Of a stretch of 48,426 bases of DNA, positions 1-8,255 are shown piece after piece (the stretch's first letter is position 1; each line of letters begins with the position of its first letter). Source of the DNA: CAYVTZ01 sp964454685. GTDB taxonomy: Bacteria; Bacillota; Clostridia; Christensenellales; Christensenellaceae. Made by a program: the position numbers and the translations under genes. The stretch spans positions 1 to 48,426 of the forward strand of contig CAYVTZ010000023.1 in the NCBI GenBank assembly GCA_964454685.1. Reading direction: 5' to 3'. Under the pieces are notes generated by a model that had not been told where the DNA came from, did not search any database, and saw only the letters and a program-made list of their open reading frames with translations.

Positions 1-66
1 GCTCAGCGGTAGAGCATTCGGCTGTTAACCGAAGGGTCGTTGGTTCAAACCCAACAGGGGGAGCCA
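1..66 (+). tRNA. tRNA-Asn (GTT), 5' end cut off
   Basis: The 3' part of an asparagine tRNA. The anticodon stem 17-21/29-33 encloses the loop CTGTTAA with anticodon GTT at 24-26. The T arm lies at about 39-55, the 3' acceptor strand at 56-62, the discriminator G at 63 and an encoded CCA at 64-66. The window begins at the D arm, so about nine 5' bases (acceptor strand and linker) lie outside. It is followed directly by a hairpin terminator, so it is probably the last gene of its transcript. Confidence 0.95.
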
Positions 67-77
67 GAATATTTTGT

Positions 78-115
78 GAGCAGTGATGAAGAATTTTGTC
101 ACTGCTCTATTTTTT
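78..115 (+). terminator. Intrinsic terminator after tRNA-Asn
   Basis: Perfect 9-bp stem (GAGCAGTGA at 78-86, TCACTGCTC at 99-107) with a 12-base loop, followed by a T-rich run to 115. It ends the tRNA transcript. It also lies just past the end of the opposing acetyltransferase gene but has only a weak U tract in that direction. Confidence 0.85.
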
Positions 116-160
116 ATGTGCCTTGCGTGCAAGAAAAAATATTAGTCCGTTTTCTGTTGT

Positions 161-805
161 TCACTCAAACTTTTTCACCATAAAATAGATGGTGTGTCCG
201 TAGCGTTGATCAGTCATGACATGTACGGTCTGCATACCGAATTTTTTATAATATACTTCATTGTCTGCCGTATGCGTATAAAACGCGACTGCTTGACGTG
301 ACTTTTCTGCATATGCGAGTTGAGATTTCAGCAGTTTTCTTGCATATCCGTTGCGCTGGCGCCGCGGGTCGACTGCTAGCGCCTCAAAGTACAAGGCATT
401 GTCCGGCAGGCTCGCAAACGCAAATTTAGCGTGCTTCTCTAATAGATCCGAAGCGCGCACGAGTGATATCAGCTCTTTTATTCGCATTTTGCCTATGACC
501 TTTAGAGCCGTTGAGAGATACGGCAACGAAGGCTTGCTGTGAAGCGGCTTGATGGCAATGCAGGAGTGCAGTTGTTCGTCTGCAATGATGTATCCGTGCT
601 TCAAAACACCTTGATACATCAGCTGGAATAACGTTTTGCTCAGGGAAAGCTTGCGTGCTTCTCCGTCAATAAACTGGCACGGAAAAGGATAATTGCATGC
701 TGAAAACGCATGTGCCGAAATATCTGAGATTGCAGGAATATCTTTGCGCTCGACGATGCGCAGCCCGCACGCTTCTACCAGATCCTTATGACGTTCGATA
801 GACAA
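161..805 (-). CDS. GNAT family N-acetyltransferase
   Basis: A 214-residue protein of the GNAT fold, which transfers an acetyl group from acetyl-CoA to an amine. The C-terminal half holds the recognisable core: a beta strand (EALAVDP) followed by the acetyl-CoA pyrophosphate loop RRQRNGYA and then the LLKSQLAYAE helix, with a late YYKKFGM segment typical of the family. The substrate cannot be told from sequence. The start is TTG at 805, chosen because a strong AGGAGG (814-819 on the plus strand) lies eight bases upstream; no ATG is as well placed. The gene stands alone, convergent with the tRNA. Confidence 0.8.
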   Translation of the reverse strand: MSIERHKDLVEACGLRIVERKDIPAISDISAHAFSACNYPFPCQFIDGEARKLSLSKTLFQLMYQGVLKHGYIIADEQLHSCIAIKPLHSKPSLPYLSTALKVIGKMRIKELISLVRASDLLEKHAKFAFASLPDNALYFEALAVDPRRQRNGYARKLLKSQLAYAEKSRQAVAFYTHTADNEVYYKKFGMQTVHVMTDQRYGHTIYFMVKKFE

Positions 806-1121
806 TTAAGACGTCCTCCTTTTTGATAGCGAAAATATAGTTTATTGTACAAAACTAAGTGTCGCAAAAGCGTCTGCTGTTTTTTGCTGTTCGGCTGTTT
901 GAGATGCGGCAGAAATCGATTTTGGATGTGCATGATGCGGATAAAAACCGTTGGTACAATGAATAAGCTCTCTATGGCTCGCGCTTAAATCTGTGCTTGC
1001 ATTGAAGCAGGTGATATAATATACTTGAAAAGTAAGGTTGAATGATGAGTAAGTGTTTCGTTCGGGAAATGCGATTCATCTTTTTTTTCCGTATATGGTT
1101 CGATTTGGAGGGTTTTATTGA
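806..1121. other. Intergenic region, 316 bp, with a divergent transcription start zone
   Basis: It lies between the divergent acetyltransferase and amidinotransferase-type genes. It holds the ribosome site of the former (814-819), an extended -10 promoter for the latter (1012-1020) and its ribosome site GGAGG (1107-1111). I see no convincing small gene or hairpin. Confidence 0.6.
992..1020 (+). promoter_or_regulatory. Probable extended -10 promoter for the 1122 operon
   Basis: TGATATAAT at 1012-1020 is a consensus -10 with the TG extension. The -35 region at about 992-997 (TGTGCT) is poor, as is common with extended -10 promoters. The transcript would carry a leader of about 95 bases. Confidence 0.55.
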
Positions 1122-2072
1122 ATGGAGCAAGTACATATTGTAGATTCTGCGCATGGTGGAGCCGGCTGGGAAAAGCGGTCGGATGCGAGTGATTTGGGTG
1201 GCGTTTGGGCGCAATGCGGTGTGATGGCGGAGACCGGAGCGTTGAAGCGCGTGATTGTCCGCAGCCCGGGCAAGGAAATCGGGTTGGTGAAGGAGCCAAG
1301 CAGATTCTTGTGGACAGATGTGATGGATGTTACGAAAGCCGCTGATCAGCATGCAGAGATGGTGCGAAACTATGAAGCGCATGGTGTTGTGGTAGAGCAC
1401 ATTACAGATGCGCGCGCGGAGCAATACCCCAATATCATTTTTGTGCGTGATACGTTTACCATGACTGGTGCGGGCGCGATTCTTTCCCGGTTAGCCGGCA
1501 AGGTGAGGGCGGGGGAGGAGTGCATTGTCTATGCGGAGCTGGCGAAGCGCAATATTCCTGTGATTTGGAGTGCGCACGGCAGCATGAATCTGGAGGGACC
1601 CGACATCGTAATTGTAAACCGCGATTTGGTTTTCCTAGGCGTGGGGATTCGCACGAATATGGAAGCGGTTCTATTTGTAAAAAAGCTGTTGGAGTATCAA
1701 GGGTATTCAGAGATCGAGATCATTCAGACTACGTTTGGGTGCGGGCATTTGGACGGCGTGGTGAATATTTTGAATGAGAACAATGCGGTTGTGATCCCGC
1801 AGCGTGTATCCTACAACGTTTATACGGCGCTACAGCGTCATGGGTTCCATGTGATTGCACTGGAGGACCTGCATGAGATCAACGATAAAATGGCGATTAA
1901 TTTTGTAACGCTTAACCGAGAGACCATTTTGATGAATCGTGGTGCGGAAAACAGCAAGCGCCTTTACGAGGCGCGCGGTGTGCGCTGCATAGAAGTGGAT
2001 GTTTCGGAGTTGATGAAGGGCGGCGGCGCAGTACACTGTATGACAGGCGTTCTGGAGCGGGGGCAAGACTGA
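1122..2072 (+). CDS. Amidinotransferase / arginine deiminase-fold (pentein) protein
   Basis: A 316-residue pentein-fold protein. These enzymes attack guanidino carbon with a Cys-His pair (arginine deiminase, dimethylargininase, amidinotransferase). Visible motifs are FVRD with Asp110 (compare FTRD of arginine deiminases), GHLDGV with His209, and a C-terminal GGAVHCMTG carrying the nucleophile Cys306. The usual EGGD is EGPD here. The length fits the small dimethylargininase/amidinotransferase branch better than arginine deiminase (~410 residues). Substrate is unknown. ATG 1122 has GGAGG ten bases upstream. The stop codon overlaps the next start by one base, so it is translationally linked to the glycosyltransferase-like gene. 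Confidence 0.75.
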   Translation: MEQVHIVDSAHGGAGWEKRSDASDLGGVWAQCGVMAETGALKRVIVRSPGKEIGLVKEPSRFLWTDVMDVTKAADQHAEMVRNYEAHGVVVEHITDARAEQYPNIIFVRDTFTMTGAGAILSRLAGKVRAGEECIVYAELAKRNIPVIWSAHGSMNLEGPDIVIVNRDLVFLGVGIRTNMEAVLFVKKLLEYQGYSEIEIIQTTFGCGHLDGVVNILNENNAVVIPQRVSYNVYTALQRHGFHVIALEDLHEINDKMAINFVTLNRETILMNRGAENSKRLYEARGVRCIEVDVSELMKGGGAVHCMTGVLERGQD

Positions 2073-3034
2073 TGCAGCCATTATCTATGATTATCCCGAT
2101 CAAAGCGCGATTTTCCCATGAAATTGAAGATTTTGCGGCGCATTATACCGCGTTACTGGATGAATTTGCAGGGGAGCCGATTCAGATTGTGATTGCAGAT
2201 GAGAGTGGAGCAGATGTTTACAACTATTTGCATTCGCATTTATGCAATTACGGGAATGTGGTGCATTTTCAGCCGCCTGAAAAGGATCATACCGGCGCGA
2301 ATGACAAGTCCAACGGCGTTTTTTCTGCGTGTGCGCACGTGAAACATGACAATATTTTGCTGGTGGATGATCACTATCGTGTGTCCAGAGAAAATTTGGA
2401 GGGTGTGATGCCATACTTTGAGCAGTATGATACGTTTAAGGTGATGCCGCTGTTCGACCATATTTCGCTGATGACCGCAGTGGATTTGTGCGGGATGTTT
2501 ATCATCAATATGTTGGACAAGCGCAAGCAATATTGCGGCCACCTTGCCATGAAAAAGCACTTGATCGATCAATATGGATTTCCAGATCGAGATGCATTAT
2601 ATGACGAATATGAATTTGAAGAGCATTTTCGCTCGCAGGGATGCTCCACGGGGTTCCCGCCGAATGTTTTTTTGGATGCAACCAACCGCATCAGTAAGAA
2701 CCGCTTTTTCGAGCAGCGTGTGCGCTATGCCTATGAGAACTTGGCGTTTCCCTTGCGCTTTGCTCTATTCTTGTCTGTGATCCCGATTTTAGTTGTGCTG
2801 TTTTTGATCAAGCCGGATCATTCTTTGCTATTATATTTGCTGATCAATGTTTTTCTGATTGCCGTTTCCTTTGTAGGGCAACACAAATATTACAGACACA
2901 AGCGCCCGAGTACGATATCGTGGGCAACGCCGCTGTGGTTCCTACACTATCCGGTGACGACGTGGGTTGCGGTGTTTATGTATTTCCGTGGTGGCGTTAT
3001 GTTTGGCGGAAACAGAATTCGCAAAGCCGGATGA
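2072..3034 (+). CDS. Membrane-associated family 2-like glycosyltransferase
   Basis: A 320-residue protein with a GT-A-like catalytic part and a C-terminal membrane part. The N-terminus has a strand of the nucleotide-binding type (SMIIPIKA), NDKSNGV and then LLVDDHYRVS, where DD-H takes the place of the DxD metal/UDP site. DEYEFEEHF is a plausible acidic catalytic segment. The last ~100 residues hold three hydrophobic segments (about 228-245, 250-268 and 285-308). This is the layout of ceramide glucosyltransferase-type GT2 enzymes, but donor and acceptor are unknown. It starts on the stop codon of the preceding pentein gene and is followed seven bases later by the PTS gene, so the three genes form one operon. 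Confidence 0.6.
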   Translation: MQPLSMIIPIKARFSHEIEDFAAHYTALLDEFAGEPIQIVIADESGADVYNYLHSHLCNYGNVVHFQPPEKDHTGANDKSNGVFSACAHVKHDNILLVDDHYRVSRENLEGVMPYFEQYDTFKVMPLFDHISLMTAVDLCGMFIINMLDKRKQYCGHLAMKKHLIDQYGFPDRDALYDEYEFEEHFRSQGCSTGFPPNVFLDATNRISKNRFFEQRVRYAYENLAFPLRFALFLSVIPILVVLFLIKPDHSLLLYLLINVFLIAVSFVGQHKYYRHKRPSTISWATPLWFLHYPVTTWVAVFMYFRGGVMFGGNRIRKAG

Positions 3035-3041
3035 ATCTTTT

Positions 3042-4535
3042 ATGAAACGCTTTTTACCGACCTTCCAAAAACTAGGGAAGTCCTTGATGCTTCCCATTGC
3101 CTTTCTTCCGGTTGCTGCCATTCTGTTGCGCATTGGTCAGCCGGAACTTTTGAATTTGCCGTTTGTTGCGGCAGCCGGTCAGGTGTTGTTCGATAATCTG
3201 CCGATTTTGTTTGCCATCGGTGTGGCGATCGGGTTTGCGGAGGGCGGAAAAGGCGCTGCTGCATTGGCGGGGGCAGTGGGCTACCTGGTTTTGAGTGGTA
3301 CTTCGGCCGCAACCTTTGCTTGGATTACCGCGAACTTTGATTGGGCAAATCATCTTTATAAAACGATGATTGATTTTCAATCTGTGCACTTTGGAGACAT
3401 TTTTGCAGGCATTTGCGCGGGTTTGATTGCCGGAATTACCTACAACCGATTCCGCAAGGTAAAACTGCCATCGCTTTTGAGTTTTTTTCAGGGGGAGCGA
3501 CTGGTGCCTATCATGGCGAGTTTATTCACCTTTTTGGCGGGCATCCTTTTTGGCTTTGTATGGCCGTTTGTGCAGGGATTGCTGGATGGATTTGGCGTAC
3601 TGCTGGCGGGGTTAGGGTATTTCGGTCAATTTATTTTTGGCGTGTTGAATCGATTGTCGCTGGCGGTGGGATTACATCAAGTGCTGGATTCTTACTTTTG
3701 GTTTGAATTTGGTACATATACAGATGCGACGGGCGCGATCGTGCAAGGCGATATGCCTCGCTTTTTTGCGGGCGACCCGACCGCAGGCGGCTTTATGACA
3801 GGGTTTTACCCGATTGTGATGTTCGCGCTGCCTGCTATCGCGCTTGCGTTTTATGTGACAGCAAAGAAAAAGAACAGGCCGATGATAGCGGGGGTTTTGC
3901 TTTCGGTTGGCTGTACGGCTTTTTTGACCGGAATCACGGAACCCATAGAGTTTTTACTGATGTTTTTGGCGCCGGGGCTTTATGTGGTACATGGCGTGTT
4001 GACGGGCATTTCCATGGCGGTAAGCTCGTGGCTGCAGATACGTTTGGGATTCGGGTTTTCCGCCGGACTATTTGACTATCTTTTGAACTGGAAATTTGGA
4101 ACGAACCCGGGGTTGATTCTTGTTTTGGGTTTGATTTTTGGCGCGGTTTATTTTTTCCTGTTTGTGTTTCTGATTCGGACATTCCGTCTAAAGACGCCGG
4201 GGCGCGAAGACGTGATGGAGAGTGAGGTTTTTGTAGAGCAGCTGGACGAGTTAGGCATGGAGCGGCTTGCGATGGAGATCATAGGAGCGCTGGGCGGAAA
4301 AGAAAATGTGGCGGAAATTATGCCCTGCATTACCAGCATTCGGTTGACGCTGGTCGGCAATGACGGAGTGAACGAGGATGCTTTGATGGCTCTTGGCGTG
4401 GCAGAAATAACGAAAACGGACGCCAAAGGAGTACAAATATTAATTGGGAACAAAGCGGATGAACTGGCGGTGGCGATGCAGGAAATTTGCAGCCATGAAG
4501 AACCGCGCAAGCCGGTTGGAACCGGCGAAGAATAA
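3042..4535 (+). CDS. nagE: PTS transporter EIICB, N-acetylglucosamine type
   Basis: A 497-residue sugar permease of the phosphotransferase system, glucose/GlcNAc family. The EIIC domain (about 1-395) has about ten hydrophobic segments and family landmarks, including FWFEFGTYT, GDMPRFFAGDPTAGGFM and the GITEPIEF loop. The EIIB domain (about 410-490) carries the phospho-cysteine motif PCITSIRLT with Cys429. There is no EIIA domain, so a free EIIA (Glc-type) elsewhere must phosphorylate it. The GDMPRFFAGD...GFMTG region favours GlcNAc over glucose. ATG 3042 was chosen over an in-frame upstream ATG at 2967 because the latter would overlap the preceding gene by 68 bases; the ribosome site is weak (GGATGA). 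No nagA or nagB is next to it. Confidence 0.85.
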   Translation: MKRFLPTFQKLGKSLMLPIAFLPVAAILLRIGQPELLNLPFVAAAGQVLFDNLPILFAIGVAIGFAEGGKGAAALAGAVGYLVLSGTSAATFAWITANFDWANHLYKTMIDFQSVHFGDIFAGICAGLIAGITYNRFRKVKLPSLLSFFQGERLVPIMASLFTFLAGILFGFVWPFVQGLLDGFGVLLAGLGYFGQFIFGVLNRLSLAVGLHQVLDSYFWFEFGTYTDATGAIVQGDMPRFFAGDPTAGGFMTGFYPIVMFALPAIALAFYVTAKKKNRPMIAGVLLSVGCTAFLTGITEPIEFLLMFLAPGLYVVHGVLTGISMAVSSWLQIRLGFGFSAGLFDYLLNWKFGTNPGLILVLGLIFGAVYFFLFVFLIRTFRLKTPGREDVMESEVFVEQLDELGMERLAMEIIGALGGKENVAEIMPCITSIRLTLVGNDGVNEDALMALGVAEITKTDAKGVQILIGNKADELAVAMQEICSHEEPRKPVGTGEE

Positions 4536-4672
4536 GGTAAATATTTGCGCGTAAAGCGGAGAAAACACGTAAAAACAATTCAAAATGATGCAGAGACGCT
4601 CTGCCGCTGCACCGTGAAACCATGCCAGCATAGGCTGCGACGGTATTGCTGTGCAACCATTGCATTTAACAA

Positions 4673-5230
4673 TCAAAGACCGTGAATGAAGTATCCTGCG
4701 ACGCCGGAAAGCGCGATTACCAGTATCGGATTGAGCTTAAACTTGCGCAGCCCGAACAAGCAGAGCGCAAAAACCAAACAAGCTGCCAGATTAAACTGCA
4801 TTCCTTGCAGCGTGATTTCCGACACCCCAAGGAAGGTCAGCATTAAAATGGTGGCAGCAGCGGAACAGATGAGTCCTGCGGAGGCAGCTTTTAACGCTTG
4901 CAGCACATCATTGACCACCAGACTTTCGCGCCGCCGCGTGAAGAACTGAAACATCAGCAACGCAATCAGCACACCGGGAATGATGCAGCCCAGCGTTGCG
5001 ACGATTGCACCCTCCAACCCTGCCACGCGCGTTCCTACGAAGGTGGAGGTGTTGACTGCCACCGGACCGGGCGTCATTTGTGATATGGTTATGATGTCCG
5101 TGAATTCCTGCATGGACAGCCAGCCGTTTTGCTCTACAACATACTGCTGGATCAAAGGGATGACAGCGTAGCCGCCGCCAAAGCTTAAAACGCCTATTTG
5201 CAGAAAACTGATCAGTAAGTTAAGCAGCAT
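4673..5230 (-). CDS. Chromate transporter family protein, half 2
   Basis: A 185-residue membrane protein of the CHR (chromate ion transporter) family, short-chain type with one CHR domain. Signatures are SFGGGYAVIPLI near the N-terminus and MTPGPVAVNTSTFVG, with five or six hydrophobic segments. Short CHR proteins work as pairs encoded by adjacent genes, and the upstream gene is the partner; the two overlap by 11 bases. Whether the substrate is chromate, sulfate or something else cannot be read from sequence. Confidence 0.85.
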   Translation of the reverse strand: MLLNLLISFLQIGVLSFGGGYAVIPLIQQYVVEQNGWLSMQEFTDIITISQMTPGPVAVNTSTFVGTRVAGLEGAIVATLGCIIPGVLIALLMFQFFTRRRESLVVNDVLQALKAASAGLICSAAATILMLTFLGVSEITLQGMQFNLAACLVFALCLFGLRKFKLNPILVIALSGVAGYFIHGL

Positions 5231-5792
5231 TGTTTTTGCGCTCCTTTCTGTGGCGTATCAGACTTTCTGCGGCTGCGATTAAAACACAGCCTACCAGAAC
5301 CAGTGCGACATTCCACTTCAAAAGAAAGCAGGCAATGAACGAGGCAGGAATCAGCAGGACGCTGAGCAGTCTGCGCTGTTTGACTACTGTTTTGCACAGG
5401 TCGATGACAAAATCTACGATGACAGCGGCGACGCCTGCTTCCATGCCCTTTAACACGGCAGCAACAATGGTATTCTCTCGAAATATGGTATAGTTGATCG
5501 AAATGATGGTTAAGATTGCGATCGGAGGCAATATGGTCCCAACAAAGCACACCAGCAACCCCAATGCGCCGCGCACCCGCCAGCCTGTCAGCGAGGCGGT
5601 GCTTACTGCTATGGCACCGGGCGACGACTGCGCAAACGCGGCGATTTCTAAAAGATCGTCCTCTGACATGAGTTGATTTTTCTCTACAAAAAATTTGCGT
5701 ATCATGGGAATGACTACATAACCGCCGCCGAAGGTAAATGCACTAATATACAGGCTTACGCCAAACATCCACAGTAACAAATTCTTTTTCAT
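5220..5792 (-). CDS. Chromate transporter family protein, half 1
   Basis: A 190-residue single-domain CHR protein, partner of the following gene. It has the paired signatures TFGGGYVVIPMI and SSPGAIAVSTASLTG and ends with a basic cytoplasmic tail. The start at 5792 (MKKNLLLW) was chosen over longer in-frame options because the family begins just before this first hydrophobic helix and because the longer forms would run across the divergent regulator. There is no clear ribosome site; a -10-like TATACT ends six bases before the ATG, so translation may be leaderless. It is divergent from a LysR regulator, the probable controller. Confidence 0.85.
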   Translation of the reverse strand: MKKNLLLWMFGVSLYISAFTFGGGYVVIPMIRKFFVEKNQLMSEDDLLEIAAFAQSSPGAIAVSTASLTGWRVRGALGLLVCFVGTILPPIAILTIISINYTIFRENTIVAAVLKGMEAGVAAVIVDFVIDLCKTVVKQRRLLSVLLIPASFIACFLLKWNVALVLVGCVLIAAAESLIRHRKERKNNAA

Positions 5793-5797
5793 AGATT

Positions 5798-5826
5798 TAG
5801 TATAACGCTTGCTAATATATAAGTAA
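5798..5826 (-). promoter_or_regulatory. Candidate promoter for the chromate-family pair
   Basis: On the minus strand TTACTT, 16 bases, TATACT. The -10 ends six bases before the ATG at 5792, which would give a nearly leaderless mRNA. The spacer is AT-rich and next to the palindrome at 5827-5840. Confidence 0.4.
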
Positions 5827-5840
5827 AATATTATAATATT
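5827..5840. promoter_or_regulatory. Perfect 14-bp AT palindrome, candidate LysR operator
   Basis: AATATTATAATATT is its own reverse complement and contains an ATA-N-TAT-like core of the kind LysR proteins bind (T-N11-A family). It lies in the 79-bp gap between the divergent transporter pair and the LysR gene, just upstream of the candidate -35 for the transporter. AT-rich palindromes occur by chance, so confidence is moderate. Confidence 0.45.
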
Positions 5841-5871
5841 ATATGATATATAATAAAAAGGTAATGAATCA

Positions 5872-6750
5872 ATGTCGAATATACGCAATCTGAAAATTTT
5901 CAAAACGGTGTGCGATGAGGGCAGCGTCACGAGAGCGGCGAAGCGTCTGTACATGACACAGCCCGCTGTTTCGCAGTCCATCAAGGAGCTGGAGTCGGAA
6001 AAGGGATTTCCGTTGTTCGACCGCATTGCAAGGCGCTTATACCTCACAGATGCGGGCAGACAATTTTTAGAGAAAGTGGAACAGGTGTTGAAGCTGTATG
6101 ACGAGATTGAAAGCATCAATGAAGGTTCTTTTTTTGCATCCAGTCTGAGCCTTGGCTCGTGCATCACGGCGGCCTGCTACTGGCTGCCCCGCATTTTGGC
6201 TGGCTTTCGTCAGCAGTGCCCAAACACCAAGTTGGAGGTGCAGGTGGCTGCCGCAGACGGCGTGATATCCCTTTTAAAAGCCAACCGCATCGACATTGCG
6301 CTCTTAGAGGGACCTTATATTTTGGAGCGTTGCGTACAAGTGCCGTTTTCCTTTTATGACATCATAGCGGTGTGTGCGCCTGCCCATCCCTTTGCGGACG
6401 GGCGCGAGGTGAGCCTTGATGAGCTGCTGGGTCAGCCGCTTTTACTGCGGGAACAAGGCAGCGCTGTGCGCGACCCCTTTGACAGTTTTTTATTGCTGCG
6501 CGGAAGGGTAGCCGCGCCGATGGTGACCAGTGTAAACTCCCAGGCGTTGATCGAGCTGACAAAAAGTAACGCAGGGATTGCGCTTCTGGCAGACAAAGTG
6601 GCGCAGCAGGCGATTTCATCCGGTGAGCTTTGCAGAGTGAATTTGCCGGAGTTAGCGATCCGGAACACGACATCGATTGCCTATCATGAGGGGAAATATC
6701 TCCCGCAGCCCATATCCGATCTGATTGCTATGATAGAAAATGCCATGTGA
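5872..6750 (+). CDS. LysR family transcriptional regulator
   Basis: A 292-residue LysR-type regulator. The winged-helix DNA-binding domain fills residues 1-60 (LKIFKTVCDEGSVTRAAKRLYMTQPAVSQSIKELE). The rest is the two-lobed co-inducer domain (about 88-290, beginning SLSLGSCITAACYWLP). It resembles the CysL/CbbR branch by general pattern only. It is transcribed away from the chromate-type transporter pair, the classic arrangement for a LysR protein controlling its divergent neighbour. Ligand unknown. ATG 5872 has a weak AAGG ten bases upstream. Confidence 0.9.
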   Translation: MSNIRNLKIFKTVCDEGSVTRAAKRLYMTQPAVSQSIKELESEKGFPLFDRIARRLYLTDAGRQFLEKVEQVLKLYDEIESINEGSFFASSLSLGSCITAACYWLPRILAGFRQQCPNTKLEVQVAAADGVISLLKANRIDIALLEGPYILERCVQVPFSFYDIIAVCAPAHPFADGREVSLDELLGQPLLLREQGSAVRDPFDSFLLLRGRVAAPMVTSVNSQALIELTKSNAGIALLADKVAQQAISSGELCRVNLPELAIRNTTSIAYHEGKYLPQPISDLIAMIENAM

Positions 6751-7095
6751 GATTAGGCGGAAAAGGGGAGGACTTTGCGAAGGCGGCCTGATGCTGCCCA
6801 AGCGTTGCGCCACAGTTACGACTCTCTCTTTTTTTGAAAATTTCGGATGACGGATTGCATTTGCATGACGTGCGCAAAGGTGGCTCACACAGGTGATTTC
6901 ACAAGAAATACGCGTGGGAATGGCTGCGGATGGTGGCGTGCGTGTGCCGCGGGGCGTGGCAATAATCCTGAAAAATACAAAAAATTAGATGCACAGGCAT
7001 TGATTATCCGACCTGAGTGTATTACAATATCATCAATAGCATGATGAGAAGATATACCCTTTTGCGGGTTCGTGCTTACAACTTTGGGGGCAGTG
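6751..7095. other. Intergenic region, 345 bp
   Basis: Between the LysR gene and the HD-GYP gene. The first ~250 bases show no ribosome site, clear hairpin terminator or credible reading frame. The last 100 bases carry the promoter at 7000-7028 and the ribosome site GGGGG (7086-7090). Confidence 0.6.
7000..7028 (+). promoter_or_regulatory. Sigma-70 type promoter for the signalling operon
   Basis: TTGATT (7000-7005), a 17-base spacer and TACAAT (7023-7028): close to consensus with ideal spacing. It would start a transcript with a leader of about 60 bases in front of the HD-GYP gene. Confidence 0.7.
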
Positions 7096-8253
7096 ATGAG
7101 TACTGATTTTGACATTAAGAAAATTTTAGACATTGGTATTATGCTAAGTTCGGAGCGGGACACAGAGAAACTGCTGGATATCATATTAACGGAAAGCAGA
7201 CGCATCACGAATGCAGATGCGGGCACAATCTATCTGCTGTATAACGATAAGCTACATTTTAAGATTGTGCAGAACGAGACCATGAACACCTTTGTGGTGG
7301 ACGGCAAAGAGTGGGAGCCGGTGGAATTGCTGCCGGAGAACGTTTGTGCTTACGCTGCGCTGAATCAGCGCATTGTGAACATTGAGGATGTTTACAACAG
7401 CAAAGAATTTGACTTTACCGGCCCAAAGCGTTATGACTCGGTGACGGGGTATCGCACCAAATCAATGCTGGTGGTGCCGCTGGTCAATGTGGAAGATGAG
7501 CTGATCGGCGTGGTGCAGTTGATTAATGCAAAGGACGGGGAAGGGAACATTGTGCCCTTTAACGAGGAATATTTGCCGGTGGTCCGTTCGCTGGCATCGC
7601 AATCGGCGATCACACTTTCAAATGTGCAGTTCATGAAAGAAATCAATGATTTATTTTATTCTTTCGTGAAGGTGATGACGGCTGCGATTGATGCGCGCTC
7701 CCCGTATAACACACACCACACTTGCAATCTGGTGGCACTGGTGCGCAAATTCATTCCATTTATCAATGAAATGTACCGCAAAGGGGAAGTGGATCAGTTT
7801 TTTACGACAGAACGGGAAGAGCAGGTTTGCATGGCTGCATGGCTGCACGATGTTGGCAAGGTGGTGACCCCTTCGGAAATCATCAATAAGCCGGGTATTT
7901 TGACTGCGGACGAGCGCGTGATTATGAAAGATCATGTAAATAAGACAGAGCAGTTTTTGAGCAGCATCAAGTTTACACGACAGTTTAAAAACGTACCTAA
8001 ATATGCAGGTATGCATCACGAATTTTTGGACGGGAGCGGATACCCGCACAAATTGCGCGGAGAGCAGATCCCTTATGAGGCACAGCTTTTGACCGTACTG
8101 GACATTTTTGAAGCGATGGTGGCATCCGACCGACCCTATAAGCGGGCGCTGACCCCGCAAGAAGCGGTGGATGAATTGCGTGAGATGGCGCATGCCGGTA
8201 AGCTGAATGGTGAAATTGTAGAATTACTTGCCGAGAGCAAGATTTGGGTTTGA
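7096..8253 (+). CDS. GAF / HD-GYP domain phosphodiesterase
   Basis: A 385-residue cytoplasmic signalling enzyme. An N-terminal GAF sensor (about 15-180; NADAGTIYLL, the SMLVVPLVN strand) is joined to an HD-GYP domain (about 190-380), which hydrolyses cyclic di-GMP or related cyclic dinucleotides. Catalytic elements are intact: LHDVGK (His251, Asp252), the HH-E metal site and GSGYP (Gly315-Tyr316-Pro317). ATG 7096 was preferred to an in-frame GTG at 7072 because the GGGGG at 7086-7090 serves it. The cyclase gene begins two bases after its stop, so cyclic-nucleotide synthesis and cyclic-dinucleotide breakdown are co-expressed. Confidence 0.9.
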   Translation: MSTDFDIKKILDIGIMLSSERDTEKLLDIILTESRRITNADAGTIYLLYNDKLHFKIVQNETMNTFVVDGKEWEPVELLPENVCAYAALNQRIVNIEDVYNSKEFDFTGPKRYDSVTGYRTKSMLVVPLVNVEDELIGVVQLINAKDGEGNIVPFNEEYLPVVRSLASQSAITLSNVQFMKEINDLFYSFVKVMTAAIDARSPYNTHHTCNLVALVRKFIPFINEMYRKGEVDQFFTTEREEQVCMAAWLHDVGKVVTPSEIINKPGILTADERVIMKDHVNKTEQFLSSIKFTRQFKNVPKYAGMHHEFLDGSGYPHKLRGEQIPYEAQLLTVLDIFEAMVASDRPYKRALTPQEAVDELREMAHAGKLNGEIVELLAESKIWV

Positions 8254-8255
8254 GT

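Noticed and set aside
6847..7044. Possible 65-residue gene before the HD-GYP gene
   Set aside because: No ribosome site, no domain, and it contains the promoter at 7000-7028.
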